From Vibrio penaeicida (GTDB lineage: Bacteria; Pseudomonadota; Gammaproteobacteria; Enterobacterales; Vibrionaceae), in contig NZ_AP025146.1 of the NCBI RefSeq assembly GCF_019977755.1, positions 186,001-250,000 of the forward strand: a stretch of DNA of 64,000 nucleotides, in the 5' to 3' direction. Shown piece by piece: positions 43,781-53,300 of the stretch (position 1 is the first letter of the stretch; each line of letters opens with the position of its first letter). The position numbers were made by a program, and so were the translations under genes. The notes beneath the pieces were generated by a model. The model was not told where the DNA came from. It worked only from the letters and a program-made list of their open reading frames with translations, and did no database searches.

Positions 43781-44332
43781 ATGACTAATGCTCCTAGTGA
43801 CTTTGCAATAGTTCAACGCGAAAAACTCTTGATTTCGTATCAAGCTCTGAAGGGACTCGTTCTGAAGAATAATGAACTTTGTGTTTTCTATTCGAAGAGA
43901 ATGCAGGATGAAATTAACAAGTTCTTCCTAGAAAATCCGAGAATAAAAATATCCTATGAAAAAGAGTTCAAAAACAGCGTGTCCCCAATCACGCTAGAGC
44001 CAAGAGATCTGCATAGAACGGCAAAGACTGTAAAAATGGACGACCCCATTCAGGTGAAAGTCATAAGGGCAAGAGTACTCATTCAACTGAGAAATAAGAA
44101 TTTCCCAACTAAGCAGGATGTTATCTGGAATAAGGACACCAAAGAATACTTTGACGCTGAGTTTCAAAAAGGTCGATTAGGACTTTCTGCGGAACAATCA
44201 AAGTACGTCTCCAAAATTATTCAGGACGTAAATTACTTCAACGCCATGTTTATCGAGCATTACGACCAACTGCATAACGTCAAAACGCTTCTAGAACGAA
44301 ATATTGATTTATTAGAGGGTATGTATGATTAG
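43781..44332 (+). CDS. hypothetical protein coupled to a UvrD-like helicase
   Basis: A 183-residue soluble, basic, helical protein. The ATG at 43781 follows a GGAGG site; the frame is open to 43697 but overlaps the promoter. It overlaps the helicase by 8 nt, so the two are made together and probably interact. No DNA-binding or nuclease motif is evident. As the first gene behind the two operator-like repeats it could also be the autoregulator. Confidence 0.65.
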   Translation: MTNAPSDFAIVQREKLLISYQALKGLVLKNNELCVFYSKRMQDEINKFFLENPRIKISYEKEFKNSVSPITLEPRDLHRTAKTVKMDDPIQVKVIRARVLIQLRNKNFPTKQDVIWNKDTKEYFDAEFQKGRLGLSAEQSKYVSKIIQDVNYFNAMFIEHYDQLHNVKTLLERNIDLLEGMYD

Positions 44333-46145
44333 GCTGACTGATGAACAAGACTGCGCTGTTAAAGACACTGGTAACTCAATGATCATTGCCTGCCCCGGCG
44401 CAGGTAAAACAGCTGTCTTAATCCAAAAAGCTATCTACTTGATTGACCATTGCGGAGTTAATAGCATTCATATCGTAACTTTCACCAGAGAAAGTGCCAA
44501 AGAGCTCCAGTCAAGGATTGATGGCCAAGGTGAGTTCTATAAATCACGTGTCCACTGTTCCACCCTTCACTCAATTTGCTTGAACCACTTAAAGAAATAT
44601 TGCGGACGTACTTCAATGGTTTCATCAGAAGAACAGCACACCTACATGCTTAACGCCTGGAACCAGAATTTAAAGAAAATTGAATCAATAAACCTTACCC
44701 GAAAAAATAATGCAGACGAAAAAGGGAATTGGACCAAGATTGAGTTCGAAGACTTTGAAAGGTATGTCGACAAAAGAACAAATAGCCCAATTGCTGATTC
44801 AAGTGGAATGATAACTCTCGGCAAAAATTACGATGCGAACGACTGTTTTGATGCAATGTATCAGCACTACACTACATTCATCGATAAGGAAAAATTCTCC
44901 AGTATCCAAAACGTAATTCAGACTACTGTTGACCACATGCAAAATGACCCGAATTTTCCTTTGCTCCCTACCGAACACCTATTTCTAGATGAATGCCAAG
45001 ATGCAGATTCTGCTCAATTTAAGTTCTTGGCGTTACATACACTCAATGGCATAACCACTACGGTTTGCGGGGATGACGATCAAAGTCTTTACGGATTTCG
45101 TTTCGCCTTAGGCGTTAACTTGTTTAAGCAGTTCATTGCTATATGCCAGGAGTCCGGTTTAACGCAGCATAATTTAACCAAGAACTTTCGAAGTAAGGCA
45201 GAGATTGTCGATGCGTGCCAACGACTGATATCACATAACAAAGACCGCTGCGAAAAGCACATGGTTGCGTCACAAGGCGGGGGTGGAAAAGTAGAAGCGG
45301 CTACCTTCGCTAATGACGAACAGCAGCTGCAAGAGATCGTCAAAATGATTTCTGACGACAATCATTCCTCATCGATTGCTATTTTGAGTCGAACTAATAG
45401 GGAATTAGATGGAATAGAGAAGTTGCTAACTGAAGCGAAAATTGCGTACAAGCGCACTGATAGTAAAGGTTACTTCGAATCTTCCGTCTGTAAGCAATAC
45501 ATAGCCATTCTGACGGCATGCGCAAACAGCGATAAGAGAAGAATGGTCGCGGCCTTAGAACCGATGATTGGTTCAAAAGATGCAGCTAACGTCATTGCTG
45601 GTTGTATTGCTCAGCATGCTACCCCTAGTGGTGATGCAATTAAAAATAAGGTCAAGATATCAAGAAAGATTGTCGAAGCCCTCGGGTTCGCTTACACAAA
45701 CGTCGCTGAACATGCGCTACGCTTGTTTACTCCAATCTTCATTGAAGTTTTATATCAGAAAAAAACACCGAGTTACGAGTGCATGAAGATTAAGCAGCTC
45801 AGCGAAATTTTGCTTAATTTCAGAGGTCCATTGAAGGAAAGATTGAGTGTGCTTCAGTTCGAAAAAGAGGCGAGCCAATGCCGCGTGTCGCTCATTAGTA
45901 GTCATGGTTCAAAGGGCTGTGAGTTCGATACCGTGTTTGTCATCAACTGCGACGAAAACCATTTTCCTTACATCCGAGACAATGACGAACGAGATTACGA
46001 AGTCGCTATGGAAGAAGAACGCCGGCTTTTCTTTGTCTCTATGTCACGAGCGATTAACAATCTTTACCTTTTTGTTGGCAATAACAATTCGAGTCGATTT
46101 ATACACGAGGCCGGTATTGATATGAAGGATAGAACGTACCTTTAG
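44325..46145 (+). CDS. UvrD/Rep-family SF1 helicase
   Basis: A 606-residue superfamily 1A helicase. Motifs seen: I CPGAGKT (about 19-25), Ia TFTRESAKEL, II FLDECQDAD (about 220-228), III GDDDQSLYGFRFA (about 247-259), IV NFRSKAEIV (about 288), V SSHGSKGCEFDTVFVIN (about 525-541) and VI EEERRLFFVSMSRA (about 562-575). Motif II is DECQ rather than the DEYQ or DEFQ of most relatives. No nuclease domain is attached. It may unwind DNA in replication, recombination or defence. It stops within 1 nt of a TTTTCGCTTAT element. Confidence 0.88.
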   Translation: MIRLTDEQDCAVKDTGNSMIIACPGAGKTAVLIQKAIYLIDHCGVNSIHIVTFTRESAKELQSRIDGQGEFYKSRVHCSTLHSICLNHLKKYCGRTSMVSSEEQHTYMLNAWNQNLKKIESINLTRKNNADEKGNWTKIEFEDFERYVDKRTNSPIADSSGMITLGKNYDANDCFDAMYQHYTTFIDKEKFSSIQNVIQTTVDHMQNDPNFPLLPTEHLFLDECQDADSAQFKFLALHTLNGITTTVCGDDDQSLYGFRFALGVNLFKQFIAICQESGLTQHNLTKNFRSKAEIVDACQRLISHNKDRCEKHMVASQGGGGKVEAATFANDEQQLQEIVKMISDDNHSSSIAILSRTNRELDGIEKLLTEAKIAYKRTDSKGYFESSVCKQYIAILTACANSDKRRMVAALEPMIGSKDAANVIAGCIAQHATPSGDAIKNKVKISRKIVEALGFAYTNVAEHALRLFTPIFIEVLYQKKTPSYECMKIKQLSEILLNFRGPLKERLSVLQFEKEASQCRVSLISSHGSKGCEFDTVFVINCDENHFPYIRDNDERDYEVAMEEERRLFFVSMSRAINNLYLFVGNNNSSRFIHEAGIDMKDRTYL

Positions 46146-46160
46146 TTTTCGCTTATAGGG
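46146..46160 (+). promoter_or_regulatory. TTTTCGCTTAT element
   Basis: TTTTCGCTTATAGGG lies 41 bp before the ATG at 46187 and directly abuts the helicase stop codon. Confidence 0.6.
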
Positions 46161-46186
46161 AGGACACCAACAAAAAAGGAGTCTTT

Positions 46187-46567
46187 ATGCTTTCTCATAT
46201 TAACCCTAAGGATAACGCTACTGCCTTACTGCTGATTATTGGCTTTTATGTATTCACTGCAGCAAGCCTTATTCTCATAACTACATTAGGTATTCAAGTC
46301 AGTGTTTTTGTTTCTCTACTGCCATTTGCATTCATCGAAGTGTTACATTATCGAGCGCTTTGGCATAACGTGAACTTTTACAATATCAAAGCGGTTGGCA
46401 CCCTTTTAGTTTTGAGCACCATTTACGCCTATCTGATGTTGGAATACAGCGTCACCAAAACGAGTCACCTTTATGTCGTATATGCCTTTGTAGTTGCAGG
46501 TGTACTCTTTGGCCATATGAGGTTTGTACTGATTAGAATGAAACAGATTAAGGAAACTCAAAAATGA
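46187..46567 (+). CDS. small multi-pass membrane protein
   Basis: A 126-residue protein with about four membrane helices (about 10-32, 36-54, 64-82, 93-112) and a basic C-terminus. It has a good AAAGGAG site and overlaps the next gene by 4 nt. Size and topology are compatible with an entry-exclusion protein, but there is no recognisable family. Confidence 0.65.
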   Translation: MLSHINPKDNATALLLIIGFYVFTAASLILITTLGIQVSVFVSLLPFAFIEVLHYRALWHNVNFYNIKAVGTLLVLSTIYAYLMLEYSVTKTSHLYVVYAFVVAGVLFGHMRFVLIRMKQIKETQK

Positions 46568-47250
46568 CAAACTCAAAGAAAAGAAACGGTTTAGCCTGGG
46601 GTCGATATTTAGGTGAATCAGTCGTTATCGTTCCACACGAACAAGCTAACCTAATGACACCTTTATTCCAGGTGCTAAATGAACCGGCCGTTATTAAGGT
46701 CGATACCTACTCAGGGTTTGCGACAATCAGCAACAACGAAGGCGAAACGTCCCGATGTAAGATTACTCATGAACCCAAAAACGGCGACTTAATCCCAGTG
46801 CTGGTTGACGACAAGTTTGGAATTCGAGTTGAACTAGACCGATTTAAAGTTAGCCTTCGCTGCTTCACAAGTGAGTATCTGGTACCTAAGCGTTTGGAAA
46901 AGGTCAAACGAGTCCCAACTGCAGACGTTCACTATGAAGAAGTTGAGCTTAATGATCTAAAAGGTATTGAGGGCTACGTAGAAGTTAACCAAAAACTACA
47001 GAACCTTAGAGCGCTCAAGCAAGATATACATACTGAAATGCACGAGAGAGGTTTAACTAAGGATCGACAATCATATCTAGGTTATGTACTTGATAAGGTG
47101 AAAGTGGATATTGAACGCTGTCAATCTGCTGAGAATGAGCTAAAAGTTACCTTGTTATCTGACTTGGAATATGCACAAAAGTTCATGGATGCAGCCCTCG
47201 TCACACTAGACCATACTGTTGTGCAAAAAATCCAAGAGAATATTGATTAA
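46564..47250 (+). CDS. hypothetical protein
   Basis: A 228-residue soluble protein. Residues 1-120 are beta-rich, while about 130-228 form helices with coiled-coil tendency (LRALKQDIHTEMHERGLTK). It overlaps the membrane protein upstream by 4 nt, which suggests a two-protein unit. Unknown family. Confidence 0.65.
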   Translation: MTNSKKRNGLAWGRYLGESVVIVPHEQANLMTPLFQVLNEPAVIKVDTYSGFATISNNEGETSRCKITHEPKNGDLIPVLVDDKFGIRVELDRFKVSLRCFTSEYLVPKRLEKVKRVPTADVHYEEVELNDLKGIEGYVEVNQKLQNLRALKQDIHTEMHERGLTKDRQSYLGYVLDKVKVDIERCQSAENELKVTLLSDLEYAQKFMDAALVTLDHTVVQKIQENID

Positions 47251-47348
47251 CCGTCTAATTTTATTAGGCATATTGGTGAAAGAATAGGCTTTGATGTTGT
47301 TTATTTGTTAGTATTCTGCTTCATTTCAACCCTAAGGATGGAGTTATA

Positions 47349-49442
47349 ATGAAGCATATACAATCAGTCTATTCTTTGCCTGCCCTGCTGTTATCCACCA
47401 GCACAGTATGTGCATCTACTTACTTCGACTCAAACCCATACGACATAAAGAAAGTCTACACGTCATCCAAGATAACGGTTGAAAGTAACGAATCCATAGT
47501 CCCTTTAACGGTCATTACAGATCAGGATATTGAGCGATTTGGTATTCAAAGCTTCGAACAGCTCTTCCTTCTTATTCCACAATTGAACGTTGCCTTTGAC
47601 GGGACAGGGATAGATGTTTCAAACAACATTAGTACCTTAGAACCTCTGCGCATGCAGGTATTAATCGATGGGGTTGTCGCTTACGGTACTGGCGTTCTAG
47701 AAATGCACTGGGAAAAACTCCCAATATCGGTATCCCAGATTCAGCGAGTGGAAGTCGTCCACTCACCAAGCAGTTCTGTGTACGGCTCAAATGCGTTTGA
47801 AAATGTCATCAATATCATCACCAAGAAACCTCAATCAATTGGTGATCAGTTTCGTTATATTGAGCGCGGTTTTGAAAGGCGTCTATTTGGGCATTTGCTC
47901 ATCAATAACCTTTACAATGAAGATGACGCATCTAACTTTCATCACAATACTGGGCTTTCAATCGACTATGTTGATAGCGATGGATATGACCATTTAAGTA
48001 GTCCGTGGGATAAGCTCTCACTCAAGGCTAGATCTGTAATGATGATTGGAGATCACCAAACATTGGATCTTACCTTGGCCTATACAGAAATGAACACAAA
48101 ACACTGGGATTCATCCTGGGAAGGGCAAGCACCAAACAACTCATCGGAAGATTGGGCATTTAGACTGAATTATGAAAACCAGATTTCAGAACGGTCATTA
48201 ATCAAAATCATCACTTCTGCCGATGTACAGAAAGAATCAATGAAAATGAATGCTTACTTCAACCCTTTGCTCTTCCTTGACGAAACTAGGGTTGTTGCTG
48301 AGAAATATGGCCTTGGCATTGATGATATCGGCGACATTGCCTCATTACCTGTTACACCTGAATTAATCGCATTCGCTCAGCAATACGCGCTTTGGTTAGG
48401 ATTGGGCAGTCCTGTATATAACATGGACGCAGCTCTAAAGAATAACACTGAACGGTACTACACAGGCTTTGACTACCTATACAACATTAGTGATCAACTC
48501 ACTTTCTCAATCTCCTCCAATGCGCGATATGAGAACTATGATACTGACTTTGCGAAAGAGAAAGACTCGGTCTACCAGCTCAACCATGCAACTGAGCTTG
48601 CTTACCATAGCCTCGACCATGACTTAATTATTCAAGCAGCTGTAATGGCCGAAAGGATTAAGGACTACGACTATGAGGCGCCCTATCGTTTAGGTTTCAA
48701 CGCGGGCCTTACGAGTTCTGTTCGAGTCAGAGGCTCATACGACACCAGTTATCGATGGCCAAGCCCCTACGAAAGATTGGGATTACTGAATATTCCGATT
48801 GTGTCTGCAGAAGATAACCCGTTCAACATTGGAGGCGGATCATCTTTTGCCTTTTACCAACAGGCCAATAACACTCATTTAAAACCAGAATCAGTGAGCT
48901 CTACAAAGATCGGCTTAATCGTAGATACTCCGGGCTGGGGGCGCGGATATTCTGATTCAGTCTTTGAAATCACCGCTTATCACAATGACTATGACGATCT
49001 TATCCTTGGTACCATAAACCTTGGGAACTCATACCTTTCGAATGATGGAAGTATGTATAGAATTGGTTTAGACACGAGCCTAATTGGTGAATATGAGAAT
49101 CTTTTTTACAGACTTGGCGCTTCATGGGCTCAAGACTCAAACCATGCATTTACCAGTGACATTCAGGATAATTTTGAAGAAAACGTTGAAAATTATGGTG
49201 TTTCTTCAGCCTTGGCGTATGTTATAAACGATGTCACATTAAGGGGTAAATACTTCTGGCGCTACATACCTGATCAGGCCAATCGCACAATGTATGGAAC
49301 TGGAGTAAGCTATAAAGGTATTCAGGATGCTGAATTAAGTTTAGATGCCCAATACATAACTAATTCAAAAAACTGGTCGGCAAGTTTCGATAATCGACCG
49401 GATGAACTAATAATTTCTGCTGAACTGGTGTTTGATTTTTAA
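47349..49442 (+). CDS. TonB-dependent outer-membrane receptor
   Basis: A 697-residue receptor. It has a signal peptide (1-23), a plug domain with PLTVITDQDIERFGIQSFEQLFLLIPQLNV, MQVLIDGVVAYGT, IQRVEVVHSPSSSVYGSNAFENVINIITKKP (about 50-155), then a 22-strand-type barrel ending in the outer-membrane Phe (ELVFDF). The N-terminus lacks a clear TonB box. The ligand is unknown. A gene for a periplasmic protein overlaps its stop, and traN follows, so it is embedded in transfer genes rather than in an iron-uptake operon. It may act in nutrient uptake, or as a surface factor for mating. Confidence 0.85.
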   Translation: MKHIQSVYSLPALLLSTSTVCASTYFDSNPYDIKKVYTSSKITVESNESIVPLTVITDQDIERFGIQSFEQLFLLIPQLNVAFDGTGIDVSNNISTLEPLRMQVLIDGVVAYGTGVLEMHWEKLPISVSQIQRVEVVHSPSSSVYGSNAFENVINIITKKPQSIGDQFRYIERGFERRLFGHLLINNLYNEDDASNFHHNTGLSIDYVDSDGYDHLSSPWDKLSLKARSVMMIGDHQTLDLTLAYTEMNTKHWDSSWEGQAPNNSSEDWAFRLNYENQISERSLIKIITSADVQKESMKMNAYFNPLLFLDETRVVAEKYGLGIDDIGDIASLPVTPELIAFAQQYALWLGLGSPVYNMDAALKNNTERYYTGFDYLYNISDQLTFSISSNARYENYDTDFAKEKDSVYQLNHATELAYHSLDHDLIIQAAVMAERIKDYDYEAPYRLGFNAGLTSSVRVRGSYDTSYRWPSPYERLGLLNIPIVSAEDNPFNIGGGSSFAFYQQANNTHLKPESVSSTKIGLIVDTPGWGRGYSDSVFEITAYHNDYDDLILGTINLGNSYLSNDGSMYRIGLDTSLIGEYENLFYRLGASWAQDSNHAFTSDIQDNFEENVENYGVSSALAYVINDVTLRGKYFWRYIPDQANRTMYGTGVSYKGIQDAELSLDAQYITNSKNWSASFDNRPDELIISAELVFDF

Positions 49443-50227
49443 TGAAGATAGTGAGCATTGCCTTAATTACCTCATTTTTGACAGCTTCAATCGCTGTTCA
49501 AGCAAGGCTTTACGACACTACCACCAGTTTAATTAACAATACCCTTGAATATCGTTCAACATCCAGCCGTTCGGATAGACCATGCCTAGTTATTGGGCTG
49601 TCTGAGTTAGAGAAGTTGATTGAAATTAACGTACCTTTAAATGGCTGCAATATTGTCTCCGAAGATGAACCCGAATTTTCCTCTATCCTAGAGCTGCTTG
49701 CAGAAAACTCCGTTGATGATGCTAATCCGATATCCCCTATTCCACGTTACGACAAAATTGCCGAATTCATGGACGACATCATTGGCAAGAAACGGGGCCG
49801 ATTAACCGTCATCGCAAGTCCAAAAACCCATCATTTAGCCAATACCATTTCCGCTCATATACAATCCAATACAAATCTGGTTATCGACGTTCAAGTACCA
49901 AATAAAATGCAAGACTTACCAAGAGTCTTTAAACGCATTGATGGTGACGCGGTATTGATGCTGCATGATCCAGAGATATTCAGAAACCCAAAACAAATTC
50001 GATCATTTATGGAGTTAATGATCGCACGACGCACTCCGGTCATCGGTGTTTCCCCATACTTTAAAGAGCTCGGCGGCCTGATTGAAATCTCAAAACCTCT
50101 TCAACGGACATACCAAGAGGCTATTGGAATTAAAGCTGTCGACGACCGTGATTACATAGTCGAATACTGGGATACGATACCTAAAATCTTTGGCCTCGAA
50201 AAAGACCTCAAAAAATGGCGCTCTTAA
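49442..50227 (+). CDS. periplasmic substrate-binding-like protein
   Basis: A 261-residue exported protein (signal peptide about 1-21, ending VQA). The alpha/beta pattern (RLTVIASPKTHHLANTI, DAVLMLHDPEIFRNPKQIRSFMELMIARRTPVIGVSPYFKELGGLIEI) resembles ABC-type TrpX-like substrate-binding proteins (ABC_sub_bind family). No permease or ATPase gene is nearby. It starts at the receptor stop (TAATG), so it probably works with that receptor. Confidence 0.7.
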   Translation: MKIVSIALITSFLTASIAVQARLYDTTTSLINNTLEYRSTSSRSDRPCLVIGLSELEKLIEINVPLNGCNIVSEDEPEFSSILELLAENSVDDANPISPIPRYDKIAEFMDDIIGKKRGRLTVIASPKTHHLANTISAHIQSNTNLVIDVQVPNKMQDLPRVFKRIDGDAVLMLHDPEIFRNPKQIRSFMELMIARRTPVIGVSPYFKELGGLIEISKPLQRTYQEAIGIKAVDDRDYIVEYWDTIPKIFGLEKDLKKWRS

Positions 50228-50293
50228 CTTAAAAAGCCCCCATTATGAGTCCACCAGCTCACTAAAAAACCGTTTCTCAGCAACGGGAATTAC

Positions 50294-50305
50294 TTCGCTT
50301 ATTAG
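50294..50305 (+). promoter_or_regulatory. TTCGCTTAT element upstream of traN
   Basis: TTCGCTTATTAG lies 44 bp before the traN ATG. A CCGTT/AACGG stem is just upstream (about 50268-50285). It suggests that traN is a separate transcription unit from the TonB receptor. Confidence 0.55.
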
Positions 50306-50337
50306 TTTGTACGGAACTGATCGGGAGTAAAGACCTT

Positions 50338-53300
50338 ATGAACTCGGCAAAAATTGTTGGTGGATGGATACTGATATTTGTCCAAACTGCCTTCCCAATA
50401 TGGATAAACATCTTGAGTGCACTGATGTACTCGCAAGTAGCAAATGCCTCTCAGACATTTGATGAAAAATACAACCAGCTTCTACAGCAAGGAGCTATGG
50501 GTGCAGCTAATTCTGTTTATAACTACGATATGCCCACCCTCAACACTGATACTGACCATACACTGAACCCTGACGAATACTTCACAGACGACACCAAGAA
50601 GTACTTTAAGTCAGAAGTGCATGCGAAAGATTCAGTCACTAGCTTTAATGCTCCTAGCGGCTACACAATTGATGATTTCAATGAACAGGCTGCTACCAAT
50701 CAGGGCTATATGGAAGATCCCAACTCCATCAATGAGACCCTCGTTGATGGTGACTTCTTGAATAGTGCTAATGATGTGGATTGTTCATCGGCGACTGGAC
50801 ATGAGAAAGATGTGTGTGAACAGCGAAACAATCGTAAGTTCTTGCTCGATTCAGCAGTTGGCAGACACAACTTTGACTCAACGGTAGACTTCGTTCTAGA
50901 CGCCACGAAAGACGAACTTGATGGCACCTCCCCATTTATCCAACAAATTCTTGGAAATGACGCCTGCTCTACCGTCACAACAGGTGGCGAAGATGGCGAA
51001 CCCATTTTAGTGTCGAGACAAGAATCATGTACGCGACAATATCAAACACCCACTCAAGAGTGTTTGCTTCAGCGAGATATGAAAACGGTCTTTCGAGCAA
51101 CTAAAACCCTATACAAGATTGATACTCTTGTCGGAGTGAGTAACTCTCCGGTCAACTTCATTTCATGTGGTAGTGGCTGTAACTTAGCTTGGCTGGGTAC
51201 CGTAGGTGATAACTACCTGGCTGGTCGATGTAAAATATATCAAGAAAACATACCTCTTCAGGTCGTAAAACCATCAGCCATCATTGACGCGAAAATTGAT
51301 TACGCAAAATGGGATGACTACATGCAAATTTGGTTAGATAACCGAAAGGTATGGTCTGGCCCAAATAACAATTTTCCACCTGAAACCGGAGGTGCTTGTG
51401 AGTTAGGTACCAGTTGGTCACGAAACCCTAACACCAGCATTAAGCATATATTTCAATCGAAACGCCCGGGCGATATTCTGAGCATCAAAAACCGTGTATC
51501 AGTAACAGGTCACGGTGAGGCTTACGCTAGAGCAAGGATCACATGGCGACCGTCACAAGTTACTTGGGAGCATTGCCGAAACAATACCGGTGACAGGAAA
51601 CCATTTCGCCGAATCTGTAGCGACTTCGTTCGAAATATTCAAACCCCTGCCATGTGTAGTTGGGCTCTCGCTGGCCACGGCGGTTCTACCATACGAAACT
51701 ACGCGCGAAGCCTTGGGTGCAGCAACTATTTTAATGGTCTCAATAATCGACTAAACAGTGTCCATAAACAAAACAACCATGAGCCGTCCGGTAGACAAAC
51801 CTGGTACGTCCCAAGCAATGTAATGGTGGGTAATACCAGCGAAGGCGCACGAAAGTCGGTCAACCCCAAATTCCTAAACTCGTGTGTCAGTATGCTCGAT
51901 AAGCAGAACGTCCCTACGTCGACAAGAGGGCAGATAGAGAGAATTTACTCTAATCTTGGCCTTGATTATCGAGCGGGTAAGATTGCCGCGGCGTACAATG
52001 CCCGTCGAGTGTTATTGGAATGCCCACCTATCACCGCTGCGGCTTCGGGCGCTCCTGCTGATTTAACAGGGGAACACATCCTAGACCTACCAGTAATGGG
52101 AGCCGTCGGTACACAAAACAAAACCCGATATGAATCAGCGTTTGGCATAAACACGAACGTGACCAGACGCAATTTCAGGCTCGACCATTATCAGCCGGGT
52201 ACGCATGTGCCGTGGTACTTAGATGTACATACCGATGGATTGTACGATTATGAAATCCTTGATTGGGGTAACCCCGGCAATAACTGGACGATCAAACTTA
52301 AACTCAACCTGAAATATGCCTCATTCGTTGAGGTGAAAGTTAATCTTCATGAAGTGGTGACCGCCTCCTTTAAGCCTGCGAATGATTGTCAAATCTGTCC
52401 GACATTGACCGCGTCGGTAGATGGCAAGACCTACAAAGTTCAAGGTACCGGTAAAGGGGATTGGGCAACCACCAATGGACGCGTTTCAGGCTCTTCAAAC
52501 CATGTAACGGCAAACCCAAATTCTGGCCGTTGTTACTATGGATTTCAGTCAGATTCAGGAAATTGTCCGAATGGTTGGACGAAGAACCCAAATGGCTTCT
52601 GTAGCAAATCGGTCACACAGTCTTGTTCGACCAACCTTGGTCAATATGACTTTGAGCGAGAAAAGTGCCGAATTGGATACCAGGAGTTCATCAACAACCG
52701 TCTTGACGGTGATCTAACCTGCTTGCAAGAGGTGGACGCCTTTGAGACTCAACAAGGAGTGATCTTCGATAACCATCACCCTGGCTTTATGTTTATGCTG
52801 CCTTCTTGGAAGCTCACAATCGGCACAAACGACTTACCACAAAACTGCTATCAGGCTGTATTGTCGCTTGAAACCGAAGATGACGCGTTCGATAACTATG
52901 AGTGCAGCACGCTAGAAGGTAAGCAGAAAGAAGACTGTTTAAGAGGTGAAATTTGTTATCCGGGGCCAATACCGGAAGACGAAGTCTGCTACCCATTGGA
53001 TACCCCGTGGTTAGACGACCCTAACGCCCCATTAACGCCAGATCACCCTGAATGTGGTGAGTATGTCGGAAACCCTAACTGTACGATTGATGAAACTCTT
53101 TCAGGCTGTATTGACTGGGTAGATGATGCGGCAGTCAGCGGTGAACGCCAATGTGTGGCAGAAGAAGTGGTCTTTAACTGTACTGAGCAAACAGGAACGA
53201 TGCCGGGCACTGGGGATTCAAGCTCGCTGGTGTGTAACTCCGATATTAAGTGCCTGGGCGGTGAATGTGTGCAGGTAACAGAAGAAACCAACGGACACTT

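Noticed and set aside
43781-46145. Gabija-like defence pair
   Set aside because: Only the UvrD-like helicase is present; the partner lacks the OLD-type ATPase and TOPRIM motifs of GajA.
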